From an uncultured Actinomycetes bacterium (GTDB lineage: Bacteria; Actinomycetota; Actinomycetes; Nanopelagicales; Nanopelagicaceae), in NCBI GenBank assembly GCA_937876245.1, contig CALEGP010000004.1:1-64000 (forward strand): DNA of 64,000 nucleotides, written 5' to 3'. The position numbers and the translations under genes were made by a program. The notes under the pieces were generated by a model. The model was given only the letters and a program-made list of their open reading frames with translations. It had not been told where the DNA came from and searched no databases. The number at the start of each line of letters is the position of its first letter. Positions within the stretch are counted from its first letter, which is position 1. Of the stretch, positions 34,693-43,942 are shown one piece after another.

Positions 34693-35922
34693 ATGAAGGC
34701 CCTTGTTATAGGCGCCGGTGGAGTTGGTAGAGCAATAGCGAATATTGCCTCCCGTCGTTCATTCATCACAGAAATGGTAATTGCTGACCGCACCTTGTCG
34801 CGCGCAGAAGCTGCTGTATCTCGTTTAAATGACCCGCGATTTTCCGCAGCCTCAGTTAATGCATCAGAACTTGAAGATATTCGTGAATTGATTCGTAAAT
34901 CAAAACCCGACATTGTCGTAAATGCCGTCGATCCTCGTTTTGTCATGCCGATATTTCTTGCTTGCGAGATTGAAAATACTAATTATCTTGATATGGCAAT
35001 GTCTTTATCGAGACCTCATCCAGATCTGCCTTACACCGAGTCAGGTGTTAAGTGTGGCGATGAACAATTTGCCCGTGAACCAAATTGGAATGAACGCGGA
35101 ATTTATGCGCTAGTTGGCATGGGTGTCGAACCTGGTATGAGCGATGTTTTTGCGAAGTATGCAGATGATGAGCTCTTCTCTCGTATCGACTCCATAACTG
35201 TTTTTGACGGCTCTAACTTGGTAGTAAAAGGATATGAATTCGCTCCCTCTTTCTCTATCTGGACAACGATTGAGGAATGTTTAAATCCACCACTAATTTG
35301 GGAAGATGGCCGCGGTTGGTACACAACTGAACCATTCTCCGAGCTTGAAGTTTTTGATTTTCCAGAAGGAATTGGGCCGGTCGAATGCGTCAATGTTGAG
35401 CACGAGGAAGTTGTGCTCATTCCACAGAAAATAAACGCCAAAAAAGTAAATTTCAAATATGGGCTGGGCGAACAATTTATTTCTACATTGAAAACTATTC
35501 GTACCCTAGGTATGGATCGAACAGAAACTGTGGATGTTCAAGGTCTCAAAGTTTCGCCGCGAGATCTTTTAGCTGCCGCACTTCCTGATCCTGCAACACT
35601 TGGCTCACGCATGAGTGGAAAAACTTGTGCCGGAACTTTAGTTAAAGGTTTGGATAAATCTGGCGAACCAAAAGCTGTTTATATTTACAACGTTGTTGAT
35701 AATGCCTGGTCCATGGAGAATTACGGGGATCAAGCTGTTGTTTGGCAGACTGCTATTAATCCACTCATAGCGATGGAACTTATTCATGAAGGAATTTGGA
35801 AGCCAGGGGCTGGAGTTGCGGGTCCGGAATGGTTTGATCCAAAACCTTTCCTTGCCAAACTCGAACAATATGGCAGCTCTTGGCACATTCGCGAAGAACC
35901 AACTACGGGGATTGTTAAGTAA
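34693..35922 (+). CDS. Saccharopine dehydrogenase family NAD(P)-dependent oxidoreductase
   Basis: 409 residues from ATG 34693, which has GGAG about 9 nt upstream. The N-terminal Rossmann motif is KALVIGAGGVGRAIANIASR. It continues with VVNAVDPRFVMPIFLACEIE, TNYLDMAM and GMGVEPGMSDVFAKYA, the pattern of saccharopine dehydrogenase/carboxynorspermidine synthase-type enzymes. These catalyse reductive condensation or oxidative cleavage of amino-acid conjugates. No decarboxylase (nspC) or lysine-pathway partner is adjacent, so whether the substrate is saccharopine, a polyamine precursor or another opine-like compound is open. The following SDR gene starts 3 bp after it and is probably co-transcribed. 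Confidence 0.85.
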   Translation: MKALVIGAGGVGRAIANIASRRSFITEMVIADRTLSRAEAAVSRLNDPRFSAASVNASELEDIRELIRKSKPDIVVNAVDPRFVMPIFLACEIENTNYLDMAMSLSRPHPDLPYTESGVKCGDEQFAREPNWNERGIYALVGMGVEPGMSDVFAKYADDELFSRIDSITVFDGSNLVVKGYEFAPSFSIWTTIEECLNPPLIWEDGRGWYTTEPFSELEVFDFPEGIGPVECVNVEHEEVVLIPQKINAKKVNFKYGLGEQFISTLKTIRTLGMDRTETVDVQGLKVSPRDLLAAALPDPATLGSRMSGKTCAGTLVKGLDKSGEPKAVYIYNVVDNAWSMENYGDQAVVWQTAINPLIAMELIHEGIWKPGAGVAGPEWFDPKPFLAKLEQYGSSWHIREEPTTGIVK

Positions 35923-35925
35923 GAG

Positions 35926-36699
35926 ATGGCTACAGCACTTGTAACAGGTGCTACCGCAGGAATTGGTGAGGCTTTCACTAGATTGCTTGCGGCGAAAGGT
36001 TATGACTTAATTCTTGTAGCTCGTGATACAAAACGGCTACAAGAGCGAGCAAGTATTTTGATTGATACCTACCAAATCAAAGTAGAAGTTTTGCCTGCTG
36101 ATCTGGCAATTCCTGCACAACTGGAAAAAGTGCAAGCTCGCCTCTCTGAAATCAAAAGGCCGGTAGATGTCTTAATAAATAACGCAGGCTTTGGAATTAA
36201 AGATAGTTTTTTGCAGAGCCAAATTTCCGATGAAATTCTTCTACTTGATGTACTGACTAAAGCTCCGATGCAATTGACCCATGCGATCCTGCCCCAAATG
36301 CTGGCACGCGACTCTGGAATTATCATAAATGTTTCAAGCGTCGCAAGCTTTATCGCGGGTGGAACATACAGTGCCGCTAAGGCCTACTTGACTGTTCATA
36401 CTGAATCACTGCATGCCGAACTTGCTAAAACTAATATAAAAATCAGTGCGCTCTGTCCTGGATTCACGCATACCGAATTTCACCAACGTGGAAAAATGAA
36501 GATGTCTAGCTTGCCAAATTTTATGTGGCTAGAGGCAGATCGCGTTGTCGCTGATTCTTGGCGCACGGCAATGGCTGGTAAGGCAATTTGTATTCCAGGC
36601 TGGCAATATAAAATATTGAGCACAATTGCTAGATTTGGCCCTCGTCCATTAATTCGTAGAGTCGGAATTAAGGTTCGTATGGGCCAGCGCGCAAAGTAA
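35926..36699 (+). CDS. Short-chain dehydrogenase/reductase
   Basis: 257 residues, classical SDR. Cofactor motif LVTGATAGIGEAFTRLLAAK (TGxxxGIG), LINNAGFGI (NNAG), and the catalytic triad in INVSSVASFIAGGTYSAAKA (Ser, Tyr-x-x-x-Lys; here Y-S-A-A-K). The Arg at the end of the second strand (VARDTKRL) suggests NADPH preference. Substrate unknown. It follows the saccharopine dehydrogenase-like gene by 3 bp. Confidence 0.9.
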   Translation: MATALVTGATAGIGEAFTRLLAAKGYDLILVARDTKRLQERASILIDTYQIKVEVLPADLAIPAQLEKVQARLSEIKRPVDVLINNAGFGIKDSFLQSQISDEILLLDVLTKAPMQLTHAILPQMLARDSGIIINVSSVASFIAGGTYSAAKAYLTVHTESLHAELAKTNIKISALCPGFTHTEFHQRGKMKMSSLPNFMWLEADRVVADSWRTAMAGKAICIPGWQYKILSTIARFGPRPLIRRVGIKVRMGQRAK

Positions 36700-36737
36700 A
36701 TAGCAAATTCACAGTATTTTCACCGCAACCCAGCCAA

Positions 36738-36769
36738 TATCTCCCTTCCCGGTCTTGCCCTGGGAGATA
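36738..36769. terminator. 8-bp inverted repeat after the SDR gene
   Basis: TATCTCCC (36738-36745) and GGGAGATA (36762-36769) pair perfectly around a 16-nt loop, 38 bp after the SDR stop. No U tract follows, so it could be a factor-independent terminator of weak type or an operator for the secreted protein gene that starts at 36820. Confidence 0.4.
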
Positions 36770-36819
36770 GAATTCACTTATTCACGCCACATCAAATTGT
36801 GGCTTTTGAGGAGGGTCTT

Positions 36820-37398
36820 GTGTCAGTTTCAAGAAAATTTTCTGCGGTATCTATCGCGGTTTTCGTTCTAGCCGGAACACTCGCCGGAATAACCAGCGCA
36901 TCAGCGGCAACCCCATATACAGCTTGTAGCCCAGCGAAGGCAAAGATAAAAATTGGTTCTACGAAATATAAGTGCTTGGCCAATCCCGGTAATGCCTCTA
37001 AGAAGAAGGTTTGGGTCTCTAAACAGTGCATCAGCGCTAACAGGAACTATAAGAGCGCTGTCTCAATCTCAGGTTCTAACGAGGCCACGACAACAATGGC
37101 GCTTAACGCCGCCAATCGGCAAATTACCCTGCGAGAAAGACAGATCGTGACTGCTCAGAAGAATGTTGATACTTGGAGCAAGAACATGCTCTCCTATCCG
37201 AAAAATCCGACTGAGACTGAGAAAAAGCAGATTGCCACTGTTCAGGCTGGAATAGATCTAAATAAGCAGAGAGTTATCGACGCTCAGGCTGATATTTCAA
37301 ATCTGCAAGCACAGATCCAGACAGCTTCTGCTGAAGATGAAAAAAATGCTGCTGGTATTCTGAAGATCAAGGCAAGCGTCGTTAAGGCCTGTAAGTAG
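36820..37398 (+). CDS. Secreted coiled-coil protein of unknown function
   Basis: 192 residues from a GTG start at 36820, with a strong GAGGAGGG 4 nt upstream; an in-frame ATG at 36799 lies before this site and is less likely. Signal peptide with hydrophobic core VSIAVFVLAGTLAGI and cleavage near ASAA. The mature N terminus has a small Cys-containing motif (ACSPAKAKIKIG, KYKC, KKVWVSKQC) that recalls a short C...G...Y-x-C...W repeat I associate with exported proteins of freshwater actinobacteria. The rest (about residues 70-190) is a long helical coiled coil rich in Gln, Ala and Lys. I do not recognise a named family. Confidence 0.75.
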   Translation: MSVSRKFSAVSIAVFVLAGTLAGITSASAATPYTACSPAKAKIKIGSTKYKCLANPGNASKKKVWVSKQCISANRNYKSAVSISGSNEATTTMALNAANRQITLRERQIVTAQKNVDTWSKNMLSYPKNPTETEKKQIATVQAGIDLNKQRVIDAQADISNLQAQIQTASAEDEKNAAGILKIKASVVKACK

Positions 37399-37415
37399 AT
37401 AGCTTTTTTCTACCC

Positions 37416-37421
37416 TACGCT
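37416..37421 (+). promoter_or_regulatory. -10 element TACGCT of a leaderless transcript
   Basis: TACGCT, 6 nt (CGTTAA), then ATG 37428 of the diguanylate cyclase gene; no Shine-Dalgarno. Confidence 0.45.
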
Positions 37422-37427
37422 CGTTAA

Positions 37428-38834
37428 ATGGCGGGCGTAGAGAGTCAAAGAAGTTTTGGGCTACGTGCCAGCGTTTTTCTCTTATTGATAGGCCACCTAA
37501 TTATCCGGGTGGCCTTTCATGTTCCATCCCTAATCCCAGATTTAATAATATTTAACTTAATTGGATTTGTTGCTGCAGTTATTGCTTGGCGCTCACCTAA
37601 ATCAAATGATGCAATTGCCAAACATAGTATTTCGCTCGCGATCTTTATTTGGTCAATTGGTTCGACTCTTTCGACAGCCAATTCGTTTTTCGAATTCCAA
37701 TTTTCTGAGAGAATTATAGATTTCGCATATATTTCTTTCTATCCACTAGCGCTCATTGGAATTATCCGTTCCCTAGCTGTGACAAAAAAGATTTCCTCTC
37801 TTGAATTACTGGATACTGCCATTATTGCCCTCGGTACTTCGAGTGTAATTGCTGGTTTACTGCTGCGCCCGGCAATGCAAACTTTTGTGGGACCAAGCTT
37901 CGAAATTTTTCTTTCTATTCTCTACCCAATTGGTGATCTAGTTCTAGTCGCAGCCACAATCTCGCTAATAGTGCTACAGCACCGAAGTGCGCGCGCACTT
38001 TGCCTGTTAACCGGTATTTCAATTTTTGCCATAACTGATCTATTTTTCTTATTGCTTTCAGCTACTTCTGGATATGAATTTGCGGCGCTAACAGATGATG
38101 GCTGGCTCTTAGGGTTAGCCTTAGTCGCAAGTTCATTATGGTTTCATGGCGGTGAAACACAAGTGTTAGAAAATCGCATAAGCACGTGGGCAACGACTTT
38201 CTCGCTTGTTATAAGTTCCTTCATCTTGGCCTATGGCGCAATTAAGGCTAATTACTTTCCAATATTTGTTCTGCTCCTGGCCTTTTTCACAATATCTCTT
38301 GCCTTTATTCGCATGGCGCTGGCTCTTCGTGATGCCCGAAGTGTGGGCGAAGAACGTGAACTCGCTCGAACAGATGATTTAACGGGGTTACCAAATCGTC
38401 GGAGATTTATTGCAGAACTTGAATTACTGCGTCGTAAAACTGGAACGTTGCTGCTCCTTGATTTGGATGGCTTTAAAGTAGTCAATGATAAATACGGACA
38501 CGAAATTGGGGATCAACTATTGAAACAAATAACCGTGAGATTTAATCGGGTATTACCAGAGGACGTATTAATTGCCCGTTTAGGTGGCGATGAATTTGGA
38601 GTGATCGTTTACGGAAATCGAAGTATCGGAAATGATGTGGCACTAGCCTTGCGTGCTACTTGTACTTATCCCTTTATCCTCACTGTCGGGGAAATCAAAG
38701 TTGGCGTAAGCATTGGAAGCGTTACTACCGAGGGAGCCACCACAACAAAGGAAGATATGTTGAGGCGGGCGGATTTAGCAATGTATGAAGCAAAGCGAAG
38801 TGGTATGGGCTTGGTTCAAGCCCCTATTAAATAG
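37428..38834 (+). CDS. Membrane-bound diguanylate cyclase (GGDEF)
   Basis: 468 residues. About eight to nine membrane helices over residues 1-295, then a GGDEF domain (about 310-468) with DDLTGLPNRRRF, the substrate segment LDLDGFKVVNDKYGHEIGDQ, and the intact active-site motif ARLGGDEFGV. The product-inhibition I-site (RxxD five residues before GGDEF) is absent; the position reads PEDVLIA. Catalysis of c-di-GMP synthesis is expected from the intact motif. The helical N terminus resembles the membrane sensor of other actinobacterial GGDEF proteins. No EAL or HD-GYP partner lies in the window. Confidence 0.9.
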   Translation: MAGVESQRSFGLRASVFLLLIGHLIIRVAFHVPSLIPDLIIFNLIGFVAAVIAWRSPKSNDAIAKHSISLAIFIWSIGSTLSTANSFFEFQFSERIIDFAYISFYPLALIGIIRSLAVTKKISSLELLDTAIIALGTSSVIAGLLLRPAMQTFVGPSFEIFLSILYPIGDLVLVAATISLIVLQHRSARALCLLTGISIFAITDLFFLLLSATSGYEFAALTDDGWLLGLALVASSLWFHGGETQVLENRISTWATTFSLVISSFILAYGAIKANYFPIFVLLLAFFTISLAFIRMALALRDARSVGEERELARTDDLTGLPNRRRFIAELELLRRKTGTLLLLDLDGFKVVNDKYGHEIGDQLLKQITVRFNRVLPEDVLIARLGGDEFGVIVYGNRSIGNDVALALRATCTYPFILTVGEIKVGVSIGSVTTEGATTTKEDMLRRADLAMYEAKRSGMGLVQAPIK

Positions 38835-40191
38835 TTTTTAATTCTGTCAGTCTTAATAGAGCTTCCAGCCGCTCTGTCGCGTGATCGACAATTCGCTCTG
38901 GGTAATCCATGGAATAACCGGCCAAATATTTCCAAGGTTCATGGATTTCCGCCGCACCGAGATGGCTAAGTTCGGCGACATATTTGCGTATGTAATCACC
39001 ATTTACATCGAATCGCTTGCCTTGCTCGATCGGATTAAATACTCGGTAATAAGGAGAGGCATCTGTGCCAGTTCCAGCTGTCCACTGCCAGCCATGAGCA
39101 TTAGAAGCAACATCAAAGTCCAGCAGATGTTCCTTGAAAAAACCTGCCCCTAATTGCCATTCTAGGTGAAGGTCTTTAACTAAGAAGGAGGCAACTACCA
39201 TTCGAGTTCGATTATGCATCCAGCCTTCCTTAACAAGCTGGCGCATAGCGGCATCGACAAATGGATACCCTGTTCTTCCCATGCACCAAGCCTCAAATTT
39301 TTCCTTAGGTTGGTCATATCGCATCTTCTTAAACTTTGGTGCGTAGTAGTCGCTTTCAGTGTGCGGATTGTTAAAAAGAACATCGGCATAGAACTCACGC
39401 CAGGCCAACTCTTTTCGATAGGTAACATGCGAGGTGCTGGAACCAAGTTCAGCAAGCAGGGTTCGAGGATGAATCTCTCCCCACTTCAAATGAGCGCTTA
39501 ATTTACTTGTGCCATCAATCCCCGCGTTATTTCTCTCGGCGTCATAACTTTCAAGTGCGCTCTTCTTAAATTCATTCCATCTTGCATGTGCTGCTAATTC
39601 GCCAGCAATGGTGATTTCGCATCCATCTGGTACTTTCCAATCTACAAAATTACGATCTTTCTCTGTTGGAATAACTAGTTTTAAATCTTTTGGGGCCACG
39701 ACTGGTGCCCGCCAACCATGGGCCGCCCAAGCTTTGTAAAAGGGGGTATAGACCCGGTAAGGAGTTCGATCACTTGGCTTTAATACTCGCCCTGGCGAGA
39801 CGGCATAAGGGCTGCCAGTTCGAATCAATTTAATTCCGGCGCTCTCAACACGTTCATCACGCGCAACTCCGTAAGGTTCAAACTCCTCGCTGATATGAAC
39901 TTCACTTGCTTTATATTTAGCGAGCAACTCCTGCAAAACTTCTACTTGATCACCGACCATTAGATGCAATTTATTATCAAGGGATTCATCTAGAGCGCGT
40001 AGGGATTGGCCGAGATAGGCCAGGCGTTTGCTTCCACTTTCTCCTATGAGTTTCTCATCGAGAATGAAAACCGCGACGATCTCATCGCTATTGGCAATCG
40101 CAGTAAGGAGCGCTGGATTATCTGATAAACGTAAATCTCTCCTGAACCAGAAGATGTTTCGTTTAGCTATGGAGCGAGTGGACTGACTCAT
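38827..40191 (-). CDS. phr: Deoxyribodipyrimidine photolyase
   Basis: 454 residues from ATG 40191. A much longer open frame upstream lies inside the citrate synthase gene and is rejected. N-terminal antenna-binding domain (NIFWFRRDLRLSDNPALL), then the FAD-binding helical domain (YRKELAWREFYADVLFNNPH, GRTGYPFVDAAMRQLVKEGW, HNRTRMVVASFLVKDLHLEW, DASPYYRVFNPIEQGKRFD). It repairs cyclobutane pyrimidine dimers with light. A surface-water habitat would fit. Its start overlaps the end of citrate synthase by 29 nt, and its 3' end overlaps the GGDEF gene by 8 nt. Confidence 0.95.
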   Translation of the reverse strand: MSQSTRSIAKRNIFWFRRDLRLSDNPALLTAIANSDEIVAVFILDEKLIGESGSKRLAYLGQSLRALDESLDNKLHLMVGDQVEVLQELLAKYKASEVHISEEFEPYGVARDERVESAGIKLIRTGSPYAVSPGRVLKPSDRTPYRVYTPFYKAWAAHGWRAPVVAPKDLKLVIPTEKDRNFVDWKVPDGCEITIAGELAAHARWNEFKKSALESYDAERNNAGIDGTSKLSAHLKWGEIHPRTLLAELGSSTSHVTYRKELAWREFYADVLFNNPHTESDYYAPKFKKMRYDQPKEKFEAWCMGRTGYPFVDAAMRQLVKEGWMHNRTRMVVASFLVKDLHLEWQLGAGFFKEHLLDFDVASNAHGWQWTAGTGTDASPYYRVFNPIEQGKRFDVNGDYIRKYVAELSHLGAAEIHEPWKYLAGYSMDYPERIVDHATERLEALLRLTELKTI

Positions 40192-41275
40192 CCCAACCTT
40201 GAACATCACTTGGTTTTCGTGGACTAGGTCCAACATAGCGAGAGGATGGCCGAATAATGCGTCCGGTGCGCTTCTGTTCAAGAATATGCGCTGACCAACC
40301 GGCGGTACGAGCTGCTGTGAACATGGAGGTAAACATATGTGCTGGAATTTCTGCGAAATCCAGAACGATTGCAGCCCAAAATTCAACGTTTGTTTCTAGC
40401 ACGCGATCTGGTTGGCGCTCATGAAGTTCTTTAAGTGCCGCAGTTTCTAGCGCAAGGGCAACGTCATAGCGCGGTGCATTTAATTCTTGGGCAATTCGGC
40501 GAAGTGTGCGAGCGCGTGGATCTTCAGCGCGGTAAACGCGATGGCCAAAACCCATCAAACGTTCTTTACGGTCTAGGACGCCTTTTACATACGAGGTTGC
40601 ATCTCCAGATTTCTCAACAGCTTCGATCATACTTAAAACACGTGCTGGTGCTCCGCCATGAAGTGGGCCAGACATCGCTCCTATTGCACCCGATATCGAA
40701 GCAGCAACATCCGCGCCTGTTGAGGCAATTACCCGAGCAGTAAATGTTGAGGCGTTCATTCCATGTTCGGCTGCCGAGACAAAATATGCATCAATTGCTC
40801 GAATGTGGCGAGGGTCTGGATCGCCACGCCAACGAATCATCATTCGTTCAACAACGGTATCGGCTTTATCGACTTCTGATTGTGAAACCATAGGTGCATT
40901 TCCTCGCGCTGCTTGCGCAACATAGGAAAGTACCATCACTGAAGTTCGGGCAAGTTGCGTGCGAGCTTCTTCATCAGTGGTGTCTAAAAGTGGTTTAAAT
41001 CCCCAAGCCGGTGCCAACATTGCAATTGCTGATTGGACATCCACTCGGACATCTCCTGAGTGAACAGGGATTGGAAATGGTTCTGCTGCTGGAAGGCCAG
41101 GATTAAATTCGTTATCTACTAGTAGGCCCCAAACATTTCCGAAAGTTACTCGACCAACAAGGTCTTCAATATCAACGCCGCGATAGCGAAGAGCGCTACC
41201 TTCTTTATCTGGTTCGGCGATTTCTGATTCAAAGGCAATGACGCCTTCAAGACCGGGTTTAAAACTATCTGGCAC
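40163..41275 (-). CDS. Citrate synthase (CitA-like)
   Basis: 370 residues from a GTG start at 41275, which has GGGAG 6 nt upstream; the frame stays open further but crosses the divergent pdxH gene. Signatures are SALRYRGVDIEDLV near the N terminus, the catalytic histidines in FVSAAEHGMNAST and IGAMSGPLHGGAPARV, GFGHRVYRAEDPRARTL, and the late aspartate region (NVEFWAAIVLDFAEIP). It condenses acetyl-CoA with oxaloacetate. The length matches citrate synthase 2 of mycobacteria (about 370 residues); a 2-methylcitrate synthase role cannot be excluded by sequence, but no prp genes are near. Confidence 0.93.
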   Translation of the reverse strand: MPDSFKPGLEGVIAFESEIAEPDKEGSALRYRGVDIEDLVGRVTFGNVWGLLVDNEFNPGLPAAEPFPIPVHSGDVRVDVQSAIAMLAPAWGFKPLLDTTDEEARTQLARTSVMVLSYVAQAARGNAPMVSQSEVDKADTVVERMMIRWRGDPDPRHIRAIDAYFVSAAEHGMNASTFTARVIASTGADVAASISGAIGAMSGPLHGGAPARVLSMIEAVEKSGDATSYVKGVLDRKERLMGFGHRVYRAEDPRARTLRRIAQELNAPRYDVALALETAALKELHERQPDRVLETNVEFWAAIVLDFAEIPAHMFTSMFTAARTAGWSAHILEQKRTGRIIRPSSRYVGPSPRKPSDVQGWDESVHSLHS

Positions 41276-41366
41276 GACGGGCTCCCTTGAGTAGTTGTGC
41301 CTATTCTCCACACTTTTGCGCGTAAGGCCAAACCAGAAATGTAGTAATGATGCGAAAGGGTGGAAA

Positions 41367-42047
41367 GTGACGTTAAATACATCTATGGGCGAAATTAATC
41401 GGGAGTCGATACGGGCTATGCGCCTGTCATATAGCCAGGCTGCTCTAAACGAGAGTGACATTGTGAGTGATCCAATCGCACAATTTGTGAAATGGCTAGG
41501 CGAGGCGAGTGAAAATATTTTAGTCGTAGAGCCCAATGCAATGGTGCTCGCAACTAACTCCGGAGAATTCCCCACTTCTCGCTCGGTTTTATTGAAAGAT
41601 GTATCTGAAGTTGGATTCACATTCTTCACCAACTACTTATCGCGAAAAGCTGAAGCGATTTCTAAGAATCCAAAAATCTCACTCCTCTTTCCTTGGTATC
41701 CAATGGAGCGGCAAGTAATAATTTTAGGCAGCGCCGAGAAAGTTAGCGCTGAAGAGAGCGATGAATATTTTGCGACTCGGCCATGGGCTAGTCAGATTGG
41801 GGCAATAGCCAGTGCCCAATCATCGGTTTTGGAATCTCGTGAAGCTTTAGAGGAGAAATATCTCCGGTTCGTAGAAAAATTTCCCAAAGGTAGCAAAGTT
41901 CCTAGACCAGAATATTGGGGTGGCTATTTAGTGCGACCGGTCAGCATCGAATTTTGGCAGGGCAGATATTCGAGATTACATGATCGCCTCAGATATTCGC
42001 GTTCAACTCCAGATCGCCCCGATTGGTCAGTTACACGCCTGAACCCT

Positions 42048-42050
<3 letters not shown>
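41367..42050 (+). CDS. pdxH: Pyridoxamine 5'-phosphate oxidase
   Basis: 227 residues from GTG 41367, chosen for AAAGGG about 6 nt upstream; ATG 41385 is an alternative that keeps the whole conserved domain. FMN-binding motifs are SRSVLLKDVSEVGFTFFTNY, SRKAEAISKNPKISLLFPW and RQVIILGSAEKVS. The C-terminal substrate motif is RPEYWGGYLVRPVSIEFWQG and RLHDRLRYSR. It oxidises pyridoxamine/pyridoxine phosphate to PLP, the cofactor of SerC encoded next. Its TAG stop is embedded in the presumed -10 box of serC. Confidence 0.95.
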
Positions 42051-43181
<1,131 letters not shown>

Positions 43182-43188
43182 CGAAAAG

Positions 43189-43269
43189 ATGAGTTATAAA
43201 GTTCGCAGGCTTGCGACTCTTGCTGTTCTAGTCGTTGGCCTTCTCTTGGTTATAATTTTTCGCGGTTAA
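43189..43269 (+). CDS. 26-residue single-helix membrane miniprotein
   Basis: ATG at 43189, 7 bp after the serC stop. The product is basic at both ends with one hydrophobic helix: MSYKVRRLATLAVLV, then VGLLLVIIFRG. Its TAA stop overlaps the ATG of the DUF2530 gene (TAATG), the classic geometry of translational coupling, which is the main reason to believe it is translated. No family recognised. The positive-inside rule would put the N terminus in the cytoplasm. Confidence 0.55.
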   Translation: MSYKVRRLATLAVLVVGLLLVIIFRG

Positions 43270-43460
43270 TGTCGATGGCTAAAATGCAAAGTGCAATTAC
43301 TGTCATAATCGTTGGCATCGCAATCTGGTTCATAGCGCTAATAGTCGCCTTTGGAATTGGCGCCAGCGAAAATGCAAAATGGACTTGCGTTGCCGGAATT
43401 ACTTTTGGCGTTTTAGGTTTGCGCTACACAATTAGGCGAGCAAAGCACGAGCAAATCTAA
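43269..43460 (+). CDS. DUF2530 family small membrane protein
   Basis: 63 residues, two membrane helices (VIIVGIAIWFIALIVAFGI and WTCVAGITFGVLGLRYTI) and a basic C-terminal end (RRAKHEQI), the layout of actinobacterial DUF2530. Function unknown. The start at 43269 overlaps the stop of the 26-residue ORF; an ATG two codons later is an alternative. Its 3' end overlaps the cold-shock gene on the other strand by 4 nt. Confidence 0.82.
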   Translation: MSMAKMQSAITVIIVGIAIWFIALIVAFGIGASENAKWTCVAGITFGVLGLRYTIRRAKHEQI

Positions 43461-43840
43461 TTTTCGAATTGACCAGCAATACCGCGCAGAACTTTAGCTA
43501 AACGCTCGGCATCAGGGCCTGATGGGTGTCGTCCGTGGCGTAGTCCATTTCCGACTTTATCTAGGATTTTAATTGTGTCCTCGATCATTGTCGCAAGATC
43601 ATCATGATTTATTCGTGAATTGGCAACCACAGAAGCTGGTTCTTCAATTAACCGAACTGTCATTGCTTGAGGTCCCTTCTTGCCTTCTACAACACCGAAT
43701 TCAAGTTTGGTTCCTGGCTTAACTGTTGCAACACCTGCAGGTAGAGCAGAAGATGCCAAATAAACATCTGCGCCTTCTTCAGATTCAATAAATCCAAAAC
43801 CCTTTTCGAGGCTGTACCACTTAACGCGACCTAGAGGCAT
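43457..43840 (-). CDS. Cold-shock-domain protein with C-terminal extension
   Basis: 127 residues. The cold-shock domain covers residues 1-66 with RNP1 (GRVKWYSLEKGFGFIE) and RNP2 slightly altered (ADVYLASSAL in place of DVFVHxS). The C-terminal 60 residues (DDLATMIEDTIKILDKVG to VLRGIAGQFEN) are helical and typical of the longer actinobacterial CspB-like proteins. It binds single-stranded RNA or DNA. The start has an excellent AAAGGAG site. Confidence 0.92.
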   Translation of the reverse strand: MPLGRVKWYSLEKGFGFIESEEGADVYLASSALPAGVATVKPGTKLEFGVVEGKKGPQAMTVRLIEEPASVVANSRINHDDLATMIEDTIKILDKVGNGLRHGRHPSGPDAERLAKVLRGIAGQFEN

Positions 43841-43896
43841 TTGGGGAACTCCTTTTTTTCTTTGAACTCAGTTTTGGCAAGAGGGTTAGTTTAACT

Positions 43897-43924
43897 TATC
43901 CGGGGTATCTAGCGCTGCCGGATA
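43897..43924 (-). terminator. 7-bp inverted repeat between DUF3027 and the cold-shock gene
   Basis: TATCCGG (43897-43903) and CCGGATA (43918-43924) form a perfect stem with a 14-nt loop, about 20 bp after the DUF3027 stop on the minus strand. It is followed by AAGTTAAACT and not a U run. Either a terminator of DUF3027 or a structure near the cold-shock promoter. Confidence 0.4.
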
Positions 43925-43942
43925 TTCGCGCTTGTTTAGCTC

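Noticed and set aside
40192-40386. 65-residue extension of the photolyase
   Set aside because: It lies inside the citrate synthase gene and precedes the conserved N terminus of the family.
41276-41632. 119-residue extension of citrate synthase
   Set aside because: It overlaps pdxH on the other strand and has no similarity; the GTG at 41275 has GGGAG in good position.
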